DNA of 64,000 nt from Ridgeia piscesae (GCA_025642075.2 JAODUO010000440.1:234001-298000); one strand, 5' to 3'; numbered from the stretch's first letter, positions 24,401 to 39,400 are shown. The notes: generated from the sequence alone by a model not told the origin. Numbers and translations: made by a program.

Positions 24401-27400
24401 TCACGATCGTGTTCATTTTCTGCACTGCTTTGCGCAGTAGCGTTGCAGGACATTTCTTCCTGCGTTGTCAACAACTGCTTCTCCAGTTCACTGACTCGGT
24501 CTTGTGACCTTGCCAGATCTCCCTCCTGTCTGCCCAGCTCTGCCCGCAGCCTACTTAGGTCCGCCTGCAGATCTCCATCCCACTTATCCCTGTGTGTCAT
24601 CTCCGCCGCATGAGTCTCAAGTAGGGCAGTCATGTCAGCGTCATTCTTTTCCATCTCTGCCTGCAGTGTCGCCCTCTGCTGGCAGGCTGTGGCCAGCAGG
24701 AACTCTGTGTCCTTCAGTCTAGCTGACAGGTCGCTATTCTCCGTGCGGCAGCCAGCAATGTCAGTTTGCAGTTGCTGGATGCGCGATTCAAAGTCGGCCT
24801 CATTCTGTGTGTGGCTGGTTTCGGAGTTGGCATGCTCAATTTCTGCGACGTGAAGTTTCGTCTGAAGTTCCTCTATTTGCTGTCTGGCGTCGTCTGCAGC
24901 CTTCTCCGCACTGTGGGTCTGAGCAGCAAGGTTTGCCGACAGTGCCACTTTTGTCTCCTCTGCAGCAACTGCTTCCTGCCTCAGCTCGTCAATGCTGGCC
25001 TGTGAGGCAACAATCACAGTCTCCAGTCTCTCAATGCTGCCCAACAGTTCCGTCTTCTCTCCCTGCAGATGCGCAACCTGCCTCGTTGCGGTGTCAAGGT
25101 CACCGGCAAAGTCAGACTTCTCCTGCTGCAGACTGCTGCAGCATGCCTCCTGTGCAGCTAGCGCCACCTGGAGTTGATTCAGTTGGTCTTCGGTGGCGAG
25201 CAGTTTCTCCCGCTGTTGGTGGGCATCGCTCTCTAACTGCTGAACACGACTGTTGACATTGTCCTCTTCCAACTTCATCGCAGCCAGATCTGTCGTCAGA
25301 CCATCAGCAGTTGCTTGGAGCTGCTCCACTGTTGCAAACGCTTCACACTTCTCTCTCTCAGTCTCCACCAGGTGGTGCTCCACATCACCTAGCAATGCTT
25401 TCAGTTCCGTGCAGCGCTGCTCTAGCTGAACCTGGCGAGCAGTTGACTCCGCCAGTTGTTCTGAGAGACTCTCCAAGTCCTCCGTGAGATTTTCCATCTT
25501 GAATGCAGCTGCATCGGCATCGTTCTTTGCTGTGTCACGCTCGGCGTCGGCGACAGTTATCCGTTCTCGCAACTCCACAATAAGACACTCCTGCTTCGTC
25601 CTAGACTCCGCCTCCTCCGCACGTCCTGTCACTTGCTCCGCCTCCAGCTGGTTGCATCTCTCTGCCAGCACTTCTTTCTCCGCTTCCAGCTCCGCAGTGG
25701 CGGTCTCCATGGCAACCAGCCGCTGCTTCAACTGCTCCTGCTGCTGCAGTAGTGAGCTCTCGCGTTCCCGCGCCGCTTCCAGCTCTTGCACGACACCTGC
25801 CATCACCTCTTGACCATCGTCCAGCTTCAACAGGGCGTCCTGCAAGTCCTTCTGATGTGCCACTGACATCTCCTCCGCTTTCTTGCACTGCTCTCTCAAG
25901 TCTGCGATGAGCCCGGTTGACTGACACTGCTCTGCCTCCTGCTCTTGGCTCCTCCTCCTCAGCTCTTCTCTTACCGCTGCTAGCCCCGCCAATAGCTTCT
26001 CACTGGCTTCTTCCGACAGCGCCATCTTCTGTTGAAGTGCCTCCAGTGCTTCTTTGCTGACACCATTCTGCTGAAGCAGCTGCTCATTGTGTTCTTTACA
26101 CTGGGACAGCTCTTGCATAACAGATGCTGCATTTTCTTCGTTGCTGTCTAATTTCGCCAGTGCTTCCTCAAGTTCTGTCTTCAGTGCCATCTTCTCTTCT
26201 TCAGTTTCCCTCTGTCTTCTCTGAAGGTCCTCTAGGAGTCCGGCTGATTCACACTGCAATGTTTCTTTGAGGCTCTTCACTGCATCGAGTTCATTTTCTG
26301 TCTCCTCGAGTTTGGCAGCAATCTTTCCTTTTTCTTCCTCCAGACTAGAGACCACTGATGTAAGCTGTTCTGTAGCATTCTTACTTTCTTGGATCTGCTG
26401 AAGCAACTGCCCACTGTGTTCTTTATACTCAGACAACTCAGCCACAACAGATGCTGTATTTTCCTCATTGCTGTTTAATTTCATCAGTGCTTCCTCAAGT
26501 TCTGTTTTCAGTGCAACCTTCTCATGTTCCGTTTCTCTCTGCCTCTTCTGAAGGTCTTCTATGAGTCCAGTTGATTCACACTGTAATTTTTCTTTTGCAC
26601 TTTTCACTGTGTTCAGTTCTTCTTTTGTATCTTCCAGCTCAGCAGCGAACTTTTCCTTCTCTTTCTCCAAAGCAGAGAGCATTGACTTGAGTTGTTCCAC
26701 AGCGTTCTTGCTTTCTTGGATCTGCTGAAGTAATTGTTCATTGGCTTCTTTGCTCTGGGACAACTCACTCACAGATGTAGCAATGCGTTCTTCTTTGTGA
26801 TCTAGTTTTGCCATTGCGTCTTGCAGTTCAGCTTCAAGAGCGATTCTTTTGTTTTCTTCCTCTTTCTGCTTTCTCCGGAGCTCTTCCACTAGTCCTGTTG
26901 ATTCACACTGCAATGTTTCTTTTGAACTCTTCACTTTGTTCAGTTCGTCTTCAGTCTCCTCAAGTTTGGCAGATATCTTCCCCTTTTCTTCCTCCAAACA
27001 AGAGAGCAGTGACTTGAGTTGTTCCACAGCATTTTTACTTTCCTGAATCTGCTGAAGCAACTGCTCATTGTGTTCTCTGTATTGCGACAACTCACGCATC
27101 GTGGCAGCTGAGGTTTCTTCATTACCTTTCAATCTTTCCACTGCTCCTTCAAGTTCTATCTTCAGGGCCATCTTCTCTTCTTTTTCTTCTTTCTGCCTTC
27201 GCTGAAGATCTTCCACAAGTCCTGTAGATTCATACTGCAGCTTTTCTTTTGCACTTTTCACCGCGTTCATTTCACCTTTCATATCATCGAGTTCGGCAGC
27301 AATCTTCCCTTTTTCTTCCTCCAAAACAGACAGCATTGACTTGAGTTGTTCCACTGTGTCCTTGCTTCCTTGGATCTGCTGAAGCAGCTGTTCGTTTTGC

Positions 27401-30400
27401 TCCTGATACTGGGACAACTGGCGGGTGGTGGTAACCACAGCTTCATTATTACAGTCCAACTTCAACGCTGCTTCTTGAAGCTCCTGCTGCAGCAAAGCTT
27501 TCTCATCCACTGCCACTCTCAGTCGTTCATTCAGACTAGCTGTGAGTGCCTCAGACTTGCCACCGCTCTCAACCAGCCTCTCTTTCACTTCTACTAACTC
27601 TGTCTCACACTTTTCCAGCTTTCCCACGATTGCGTCCCGCTCTGAACCCAACTCCTTTACCTGGGCAGTGAGATTCTCCTTCTCCTCCCTCCCGGTGGCA
27701 ATCTGCTGTTGAAGTGTTTCAGATGTCGCCATGAGGTCAGCAACCTTCGCTTCAGCCACCCGACGGTCGCCATTCCGCTTCTCAAGTTCGTGGCCAGTGA
27801 CCGACAACTCCATCTTCAGGGAGTCATTCTCGATGTCCAAAACCTGCAGTTTCTCCCGCACAGCTGCCAGGGCATCGTCTGCCCGCTTCAATTTCCCTGC
27901 CCAGTCCCTGTTCCCCTCCTCGAGCTTGCTTCTCCAAGGTGACAACCCGCACTTGCCCATCCTCGCAAGCCTTTTTCAGCCGGTCAGTGTCCAACTGCAG
28001 CTGTTGACCAGCATCCACCAAGCGACGATGCTCCTGCATCAGCTGTTCATTCTTACCGGTCAACTCCAGTTGTATGTTGGTCAAGCGCTGGACGTCGTCA
28101 CATTTTGCGTCCAGCTTCGCTCCTAGTTCACCAAGCTGGCACTGGAGGGCGCTGTTATCAGCCTCGAGTGTGCTCACGCGGTCTTTCAATTCCCCAACCA
28201 GACTGTCGGAGGAGGACTTGAGTTGTGTCTGCTGAGATGTAGTGGCTACGCTCTCGGCTCTTGCTGCCTGCAGCTCACTGCTAAGTCTCACTCTCTCTTG
28301 CTCTGCTGAGTCCAGCATCACTGACAACTTCTCCGACCTGTCTTTCTGCTGCTTCAGCTGTTCACGCAGTAGTTCCTCATTTAACTTTCTATCTTCTGAG
28401 CCTGTCTGCAGCATCTTCACTGTCTCCGACTGTTGCTCACACTGCAACACAAACACATGTAATAATTAGCCTGTTACTTAGATCATATCAACAAGCTGAC
28501 TTGATTGAAATAGAGAGGAAAAAGAGTCATCAAAACTAGTTGAATTACACGTACAGTGATACTAGCAAAAACGCTTGTTGTCTGAATATTGTCACATATT
28601 ATATGCAGACACTGTTTCACACAGTATTCACGGGCAATGTCTAACAAACATGACGTAGATTTTTCAGCTTCCACAGCACAGTATATTTTCTATGATTGCT
28701 GCAAGTTATGTAAAATGTCACAACTGACTGATGACGTATTTACATAAGTCGGAAGTATCACAGAAAACATGCAATTGTTTCTGGTTTATGTTAATTCTCG
28801 TTGACAGTGTGGCCTGCTGGTGGTGGACTCTTTATGTTAATTCTCGTTGACAGTGTGGCCTGCTGGTGGTGGACTCTTTATGTTAATTCTCGTTGACAGT
28901 GTGGCCTGCTGGTGGTGGACTCTTTATGTTAATTCTCATTGACAGTGTGGCCTGCTGGTGTGGACTCTTTATGTTAATTCTCGTTGACAGTGTGGCCTGC
29001 TGGTGGTGGACTCTTTATGTTAATTCTCGTTGACAGTGTGGCCTGCTGGTGGTGGACTCTTTATGTTAATTCTCATTGACAGTGTGGCCTGCTGGTGGTG
29101 GACTCTTTATGTTAATTCTCATTGACAGTGTGGCCTGCTGGTGGTGGACTCTTTATGTTAATTCTCGTTGACAGTGTGGCCTGCTGGTGGTGGACACTTT
29201 ATGTTAATTCTCGTTGACAGTGTGGCCTGCTGGTGGTGGACTCTTTATGTTAATTCTCGTTGACAGTGTGGCCTGCTGGTGTGGACTCTTTATGTTAATT
29301 CTCGTTGACAGTGTGGCCTGCTGGTGGTGGACTCTTTATGTTAATTCTCGTTGACAGTGTGGCCTGCTGGTGGTGGACTCTTTATGTTAATTCTCGTTGA
29401 CAGTGTGGCCTGCTGGTGGTGGACTCTTTATGTTAATTCTCGTTGACAGTGTGGCCTGCTGGTGGTGGACTCTTTATGTTAATTCTCATTGACAGTGTGG
29501 CCTGCTGGTGGTGGACTCTTTATGTCAATTCTCGTTGACAGTGTGGCCTGCTGGTGGTGGACTCTTTATGTTAATTCTCATTGACAGTGTGGCCTGCTGG
29601 TGTGGACTCTTTATGTTAATTCTCGTTGACAGTGTGGCCTGCTGGTGGTGGACTCTTTATGTTAATTCTCGTTGACAGTGTGGCCTGCTGGTGTGGACTC
29701 TTTATGTTAATTCTCGTTGACAGTGTGGCCTGCTGGTGGTGGACTCTTTATGTTAATTCTCGTTGACAGTGTGGCCTGCTGATGGTGGACTCTTTATGTT
29801 AATTCTCATTGACAGTGTGGCCTGCTGATGGTGGACTCTTTATGTTAATTCTCGTTGACAGTGTGGCCTGCTGGTGGTGGACTCTTTATGTTAATTCTCG
29901 TTGACGGTGTGGCCTGCTGGTGGTGGACTCTTTATGTTAATTCTCGTTGACAGTGTGGCCTGCTGGTGGTGGACTCTTTATGTTAATTCTCGTTGACAGT
30001 GTGGCCTGCTGGTGGTGGACTCTTTATGTTAATTCTCGTTGACAGTGTGGCCTGCTGATGGTGGACTCTTTATGTTAATTCTCGTTGACAGTGTGGCCTG
30101 CTGGTGGTGGACTCTTTATGTTAATTCTCATTGACAGTGTGGCCTGCTGGTGGTGGACTCTTTATGTTAATTCTCGTTGACAGTGTGGCCTGCTGGTGGT
30201 GGACTCTGACTGTTTCTTTTCACTCACCTGTGCATATTCACAACTCTTACTTTTTGCTAATGTATTTTTTAATTAACATACTTTCTTGTCTCTCATTTAT
30301 AGGCTGGACCGAAACTCTAACTTGGAATCTAATAAAAAATATCTGAAGGCAGCAGACTACTGTTGAAACCGTGTACTAGGCTGGAAGGGAGTGTCAGTTG

Positions 30401-33400
30401 CAGACAGCGAGGCTAACAGAAGAAACGGGTAGAAGAGGCAGTATGGGCAGAACACAGAGGGAGCCACTAACCAATAAGGTAGGAATGATGAGTTTCCGCA
30501 TATGTACAATGTACATGAGAGTCACGTGACCAGTATAGTATATCTATGTCACCTAACCAGTAACCAGTACATCTATGTCACCTAACCAGTAACCAGTACA
30601 TCTATTTCACCTAACCAGTAACAGTACATCTGTCACCTAACCAGTAACAGTACATCTGTCACCTATCCAGTAACCAGTACATCTGTCACCTATCCAGTAA
30701 CCAGTACATCTGTCACCTAACCAGTACATCTGTCACCTATCCAGTAACCAGTACATCTGTCACCTATCCAGTAACCAGTACATCTGTCACCTAACCAGTA
30801 CATCTGTCACCTATCCAGTAACCAGTACATCTGTCACCTATCCAGTAACCAGTACATCTGTCACCTAACCAGTACATCTGTCACCTATCCAGTAACCAGT
30901 ACATCTGTCACCTAACCAGTAACCAGTACATCTGTCACCTATCCAGTAACCAGTACATCTGTCACCTATCCAGTAACCAGTACATCTGTCACCTATCCAG
31001 TAACCAGTACATCTGTCACCTAACCAGTAACCAGTACATCTGTCACCTATCCAGTAACCAGTACATCTGTCACCTATCCAGTAACCAGTACATCTGTCAC
31101 CTATCCAGTAACCAGTACATCTGTCACCTAACCAGTAACCAGTACATCTGTCACCTATCCAGTAACCAGTACATCTGTCACCTATCCAGTAACCAGTACA
31201 TCTGTCACCTATCCAGTAACCAGTACATCTGTCACCTAACCAGTAACCAGTACATCTGTCACCTATCCAGTAACCAGTACATCTGTCACCTATCCAGTAA
31301 CCAGTACATCTGTCACCTATCCAGTAACCAGTACATCTGTCACCTAACCAGTAACCAGTACATCTGTCACCTATCCAGTAACCAGTACATCTGTCACCTA
31401 ACCAGTAACCAGTACATCTGTCACCTATCCAGTAACCAGTACATCTGTCACCTATCCAGTAACCAGTACATCTGTCACCTAACCAGTAACCAGTACATCT
31501 GTCACCTAACCAGTAACCAGTACATCTGTCACCTAACCAGTAACCAGTACATCTGTCACCTAACCAGTAACCAGTACATCTGTCACCTAACCAGTAACCA
31601 GTACATCTGTCACCTATCCAGTAACCAGTACATCTGTCACCTATCCAGTAACCAGTACATCTGTCACCTAACCAGTAACCAGTACATCTGTCACCTATCC
31701 AGTAACCAGTACATCTGTCACCTATCCAGTAACCAGTACATCTGTCACCTATCCAGTAACCAGTACATCTGTCACCTATCCAGTAACCAGTACATCTGTC
31801 ACCTATCCAGTAACCAGTACATCTGTCACCTATCCAGTAACCAGTACATCTGTCACCTATCCAGTAACCAGTACATCTGTCACCTATCCAGTAACCAGTA
31901 CATCTGTCACCTATCCAGTAACCAGTACATCTGTCACCTATCCAGTAACCAGTACATCTGTCACCTATCCAGTAACCAGTACATCTGTCACCTATCCAGT
32001 AACAGTACAAGGACAACAAGTGAAATGACAAAACTATCTACAGACATCAAACATAGCTCTAGGAGTTGCTTGAAACGTGACAGAGAGAACCAAAGAAACA
32101 GTGTCAGACCTACCCGCAGTACAGACTCGTCCAGTTCTTTCTTCAGTGTTGTCATCTCTGCCTCCAGTGTACATATCTTCTGCTTATGCAGTGCCTCCAT
32201 GGCAGATGCCTTCTCTCTCACTGCTGCTAGTTCTGATGTCAACTCCTGTGTCTTTGAGTCTACATTTTCTTTTTCGTTACAAAGCACGCCACTTGTCTTT
32301 TCTAGGTTTTCTTTTTCTCTTTCCAGTTTCTTGCATTGCTCCATCTGTGTCTGGTAGAGTTGCTCCGCATTCTCCAGCTGCTTTCTGAGATCCTGCAGAG
32401 TAAAAACACACATTATTTCCTTCTAGATGGTTACAGTAACTTCATTGTCTGTGATTTTATGATAAAGTATACTTGATTTCTAGATGTTACACAAAACTGT
32501 AATTTAAACAAATATAACCTATGCAGTACATCGCTATTTATGTCACAGTACATCGCTATTTATGTCACAATCAAAATTAGATATTAAGCTTTGTCTTGCT
32601 AACAATATTTACTTTCATGGCATAACATTTACTAAATCAGTGCTTACTTAAATAACTGTGTTATATCTTTGTAATAATGAAAACCAATAAAAAAATCGCT
32701 CTGTGTTCAGAACGTGTCACACAAGTAAGCACTAAGCACTAAGCACGAGATCAGACAGAGTATTAATAATTAAAACAGGCAAAGAATGTTAACTTCTTAG
32801 TGAAGATATCCAATTGTTGACAACCTTTCACAGCCCTTGACTACGAAAATGCTAAAGGTTTTGTTGTCCCATTGAGCTCGGATTCTGAGGATATTGGCGC
32901 CATAAAAGTTATTTATTTATTTTTTATTAGAAGTAGAACAAACAATTTCAATCCTGACATGGAACTGGTTGACATAACTCTATGAGAAATGTATCTGTCA
33001 AAGTCAAAGCATGTTGCCTCCATACAACAACTACACACCTACATCCCACATGAAGTGCCCACCTTCACTGTAGTGTTGTGACTGGCCGCCTCCTTCTCAA
33101 GTGTCTTCACGTTCTCCGCCAGGGTCTGGTGTTCCTCCACCGCCCGTGCAGTGCTCTGCGCCGCACCGTCCTTCTCCCGCGTCACCTGAGCCTCGAGGTG
33201 ATTGAGCCGCTGTCGGAGCGCTGCCAGAGCCTTCTCCTTGTCCTGCAGCTGACCGTCCTGTCGGTCCAGTGCCCGCTGCAGGTCCATCATCTGACTGTTG
33301 TCCTGCTTCGCCTGAGTGAACAGTGAACATGGACAGTGACGGAGAAAGTTAAGTAAGACCCGCTGACAACTCTTTAACAATGTCTTACGTTTACCACTTA

Positions 33401-36400
33401 CAGCCCTGCATGGGTGACCATTGGTAAATACTTCAGATAAGATAAGTGTGGCTTTCATGAGCGACCATGGATAATATTACTACCTGTCCTAAATTGCAGT
33501 TTAGTTACAGTTATGTTATGGCTTTGCAGTTGTGGGGATGTTGAAATACTGCATGGTCTTGGCTCTGTTGAGTGGCTCAGACTGGTGCAGCAGATCGTTG
33601 AATTGGCATAAGTGAAACCTTATTTATGTCAGTAGTTTGAAACACAAATATACTTATTAAATTATATCTATATACTCTGGTATGTATAATATATACCGGG
33701 TAAAGTAAAGTTCTTATATCGTGCAGTATCCAACCATCAGACTGCTCAAAGTGTTTTACACTTTACTCCCTGGAAGACCTGTTCAATTGACCAAAATCTT
33801 GGCTTCTCTGGGAAGCATCCAGCCACACTCGCAAAAAAGGTTGGTACACAAATATCCTCCACTGTCTATAGCCAGATACTCAAACATACAACTGAGTGAA
33901 CTAAAGCACTGTAGAGTGAAAAAAGATTTGACACAGTAGCACAGGAGTCAAACCCAGGTTCACTTAGTTGGGAGTCTCTATCCCTAGCCACTCCACCAAT
34001 GTGTTAATATGGAACAAGCTGACATCAAACCATGGAATAACACACCAATCACTGCTGTCATCCCTGTTACTGCGTTATAATATCTAAAACTGGTCATCAC
34101 AGTAGCGACATCTGGGAGTGGTTCACTATTGAATTCTGACGGGTGGGAGAAAGGCCCTGTAGATAGGGCTAGCACGTAGATCTAGCCAAGATCTGCCCGT
34201 GGAGCAACAGATTAATGGCATCACTTGTTACTCTGTTGTATTTTGATCTTTTGAAAGTTGATCCCATACACTCTAAAGATGAGTGCTTTACTATTCAAGT
34301 TCTGCAGAAATGCCCTCTAGATATGCAAAAACCTAAACTCTAAATAACTATCATTGTTTTTGTTTATAAACATAATTCATTTCCATCATGGTCAATCAGA
34401 TATCAATAATCCAAGGAAATTAATGAACAAAATTAGTGTATCAATGTATAGATATTGCTTATAGAAATAAAACATTTCAATATTTAGATGTCTTGAACAA
34501 AAACCAATGTTGAATGACTTCTAAACCGGACCTGTTTTTAGAACCACACGGGATGCTGGGATGACGTTTAACCTGACCTATTCTACAACCACATGGGATG
34601 CTGGGATGACCTCTAACCTGATCTTCCAGCTTCCGGACCAGCTGCTGCTTCTTGTTGATTAGCATCTCTCCATTGATATTCATGTCTTGCAGCTGCAGCA
34701 GCTTTGACTTCAGCTGAGTGACAGTCGCCTCCGTCTGAGCCAACTTGTCAGACAACTCATCCATGTGTCTGTCCTTGCCATGTCCCTCTTCCCAGTTGCC
34801 TTCTCCTCCTCCTCCTCCCACTTTCTTCCCACTGAAGTCAGCCGCTGTTGGACACGACACACAGGGATTAGGTTTGCTTGGGAGTAAACAAAATTAGAAA
34901 ACAATATTTAGAATGACCTTATTTGCAAACTTGTGTGGTGGGAACCAATCAACTCGACCTAACTGAGCCTGGCTGAATGAAAACTGATAATTTTAATCAT
35001 ATCTGATTACATAAGATCGCATGCAGTCTCAGGCACAAATAAAACTACATTCTACTAGCAATAGTCAACAACTGGAACAACTGGCCGCAAACTGTTATGT
35101 AACTACGTGGAAGGTGTTTTATCAGATGTTTATGCCACTTGAGGTTGAATGTTTGTTCACTTCTATCACAGGCTTGTTATTGCAGTGTCATGTTCAGCAG
35201 TAGGCCAGTTACAGAATACCTGTTGTGGACCTGACATAAAACAACGTGAATATTGGTCAAGTGGTTGGTGTTTTTGAGCGAAACACTATTGATGAAATTT
35301 ACAAGCATTCACCCTTTAAATCTCAATTCCTGTGTTCAACTCGTCATTAATATTATAACACATACATCCTGTATGATTCTGTATTTAAATGTATATACAA
35401 TTTTTAAACCATAAATATGCTTTCAATTATGTCACACCCATTTAACATCCAGTCAGCGTCAGAGACGTATACTGCATATTAACTCAGAATAGGGTATCAT
35501 TTCTCTAATGGTACCAGTGTGCAAATGTTAGTCGTATAAGTAATGTGCCCGGTATTATGTTAAAATCATAGAAACTTACCCTATCTCAGCAAACGAGCAT
35601 TGTAGCAAAAGCATGCAACCATTCAAGAGTGTCACATCATAAGAGTGGGTAGAGCGACTGCTACTTGCAAGCAGAGGGTGTTAGGAGAGAGCCAGTGGCT
35701 ATCCTCATGCACAACATTGCCAACTGCTACTGTGTAATGTGGGTTAGTGAAGTACATCATGCACCATAATATCGCAATCAGTTCACATTTTCTAACCAGA
35801 ATCTGCTTGACTGGATCCGCCCAGCAACATGCCAAGGGTTGTGGGTCATTCTGAATGCATTTCATCTGTCTTCTTCATAAGTTTGGTATGTAGAAATATT
35901 ATGAAATGCAAGTGCTTGTGACTGCTGGAACCTGGGGACTGTCCCACGGATATTCTTACGAGCTCACAAACCCAATTATGCTGCTTTTACATTTTCAAAT
36001 TAAAATCGGATTATGTTTAATAATGGAATATAGTAGATTTTTGGACTCATCATAGTAATGATGCGATTCCAAGGTAGTCGTGTACTGCCAGCATATTTTG
36101 TTTTGTGAAGTGACAAACATAACAAACACAGTACAGAAGAAATAAGTTTGAAAACATTCAAAATAGGACATAGCATCAATCAATTCACAAACAAATGACA
36201 AACACAATACAGAACAACATTACAAAACACAAACAAATGACAAACACAATACAGAACAACATTACAAAACACAAACAAATGACAAACACAATACAGAACA
36301 ACATTACAAAACACAAACAAATGACAAACACAATACAGAACAACATTACAAAACACAAACAAATGACAAACACAATACAGAACAACATTACAAAACACAA

Positions 36401-39400
36401 ACAAATGACAAACACAATACAGAACAACATTACAAAACACAAACAAATGACAAACACAATACAGAACAACATTACAAAACACAAACAAATGACAAACACA
36501 ATACAGAACAACATTACAAAACACAAACAAATGACAAACACAATACAGAACAACATTACAAAACACAAACAAATGACAAACACAATACAGAACAACATTA
36601 CAAAACACAAACAAATGACAAACACAATACAGAACAACATTACAAAACACAAACAAATGACAAACACAATACAGAACAACATTACAAAACACAAACAAAT
36701 GACAAACACAATACAGAACAACATTACAAAACACAAACAAATGACAAACACAATACAGAACAACATTACAAAACACAAACAAATGACAAACACAATACAG
36801 AACAACATTACAAAACACAAACAAATGACAAACACAATACAGAACAACATTACAAAACACAAACAAATGACAAACACAATACAGAACAACATTACAAAAC
36901 GCAAACAAATGACAAACACAATACAGAACAACATTACAAAACGCAAACAAATGACAAACACAATACAGAACAACATTACAAAACGCAAACAAATGACAAA
37001 CACAATACAGAACAACATTACAAAACACAAACAAATGACAAACACAATACAGAACAACATTACAAAACACAAACAAATGACAAACACAATACAGAACAAC
37101 ATTACGAAACACAAACAAATGACAAACACAATACAGAACAACATTACGAAACACAAACAAATGACAAACACAATACAGAACAACATTACGAAACACAAAC
37201 AAATGACAAACACAATACAGAACAACATTACAAAACACAAACAAATGACAAACACAATACAGAACAACATTACAAAACACAAACAAATGACAAACACAAT
37301 ACAGAACAACATTACAAAACACAAACAAATGACAAACACAATACAGAACAACATTACAAAACACAAACAAATGACAAACACAATACAGAACAACATTACA
37401 AAACACAAACAAATGACAAACACAATACAGAACAACATTACAAAATGCAAACAAATGACAAACACAATACAGAACAACATTACAAAATGCAAACAAATGA
37501 CAAACACAATACAGAACAACATTACAAAACACAAACAAATGACAAACACAATACAGAACAACATTACAAAACACAAACAAATGACAAACACAATACAGAA
37601 CAACATTACAAAACACAAACAAATGACAAACACAATACAGAACAACATTACAAAACACAAACAAATGACAAACACAATACAAAACAACATTACAAAACAC
37701 AAACAAATGACAAACACAATACAGAACAACATTACAAAACACAAACAAATGACAAACACAATACAGAACAACATTACAAAACACAAACAAATGACAAACA
37801 CAATACAGAACAACATTACAAAATGCAAACAAATGACAAACACAATACAGAACAACATTACAAAACACAAACAAATGACAAACACAATACAGAACAACAT
37901 TACAAAACACAAACAAATGACAAACACAATACAGAACAACATTACAAAACACAAACAAATGACAAACACAATACAGAACAACATTACGAAACACAAACAA
38001 ATGACAAACACAATACAGAACAACATTACAAAACACAAACAAATGACAAACACAATACAGAACAACATTACAAAACACAAACAAATGACAAACACAATAC
38101 AGAACAACATTACAAAACACAAACAAATGACAAACACAATACAGAACAACATTACAAAACACAAACAAATGACAAACACAATATAAAAAACATTACAAAG
38201 CACAAACAAATGACAAACACAATACAGAACAACATTACAAAACACAAACAAATGACAAACACAATATAAAAAACATTACAAAGCACAAACAAATGACAAA
38301 CACAATACAGAACAACATTACAAAACACAAACAAATGGCAAACACAATACAGAACAACATTACAAAACACAAACTGATGTGATAAAATAAAATAACACAA
38401 TTTACACTAGGGTTGTGTCCAAATACATATTAGAAAAACAAGTGTACATGAATTTGTATACAACTTTTTTTGTAGTTTGATTTGAAATCATAAAACTGCA
38501 GGTATTTTGTATTTGGTCTGTGTTTGTACCAACGAAAGGCAAAGTGTTGCCTGGCATAAAAATATTATACTCTGACTGGCTCAAGAGTCTCAGAATATTT
38601 GTTACCCTTGTGGTAGGGTCAATAGTGGGCAGGCAGCACTGAGAACATTGGCCTAGAGTGAAGCTGCTGGTCAAACATTAACATCAATGGGAAGTCTGTA
38701 AGGCTTATCACCTTCCAGAGCCATAAAGCAGGTTTTGACTGTGAATGTGCTTCAAAGAATCCTCCTGTCATTGCTGTATAAACATGCTGGGCTAGGACAA
38801 AGAATCCTACTGTCATTGCTGTATAAACATGCTGGGCTAGGACAAAGAATCCTACTGTCATTGCTGTATAAACATGCTGGGCTAGGACAAAGAATCCTAC
38901 TGTCACTGCTGTATAAACATGCTGGGCTAGGACAAAGAATCCTACTGTCACTGCTGTATAAACATGCTGGGCTAGGACAAAGAATCCTGTCACTGCTGTA
39001 TAAACATGCTGGGCTAGGACAAAGAATCCTACTGTCACTGCTGTATAAACATGCTGGGCTAGGACAAAGAATCCTACTGTCATTGCTGTATAAACATGCT
39101 GGGCTAGGACAAAGAATCCTACTGTCACTGCTGTATAAACATGCTGGGCTAGGACAAAGAATCCTACTGTCATTGCTGTATAAACATGCTGGGCTAGGAC
39201 AAAGAATCCTACTGTCACTGCTGTATAAACATGCTGGGCTAGGACAAAGAATCCTACTGTCATTGCTGTATAAACATGCTGGGCTAGGACAAAGAATCCT
39301 ACTGTCATTGCTGTATAAACATGCTGGGCTAGGACAAAGAATCCTACTGTCATTGCTGTATAAACATGCTGGGCTAGGACAAAGAATCCTACTGTCACTG

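Noticed and set aside
19177..27597. Many plus-strand frames (Ser/Cys/Leu-rich, up to ~390 codons) across the giant exon
   Set aside because: Antisense shadows of the CENPF coiled-coil coding sequence; codon periodicity belongs to the minus strand.
30865..32031. 388-codon frame of GYWIGDRCT repeats directly downstream of CENPF exon 15
   Set aside because: Non-coding 27-bp array. Exon 15 has a good donor before it and splices in phase to the giant exon.
34618..34844. Stronger-looking acceptor for exon 13 at 34845
   Set aside because: It requires a phase-1 upstream exon, whereas the best upstream exon ends in phase 2; kept only as an alternative.
36180..38251. Open frames of more than 660 codons on both strands (Phe/Val/Cys-rich on minus, Lys/Asn/Thr-rich on plus)
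   Set aside because: They are translations of the 42-bp tandem array. The period is a multiple of three, so several frames stay open. No non-repeat domain, splice logic or conservation.
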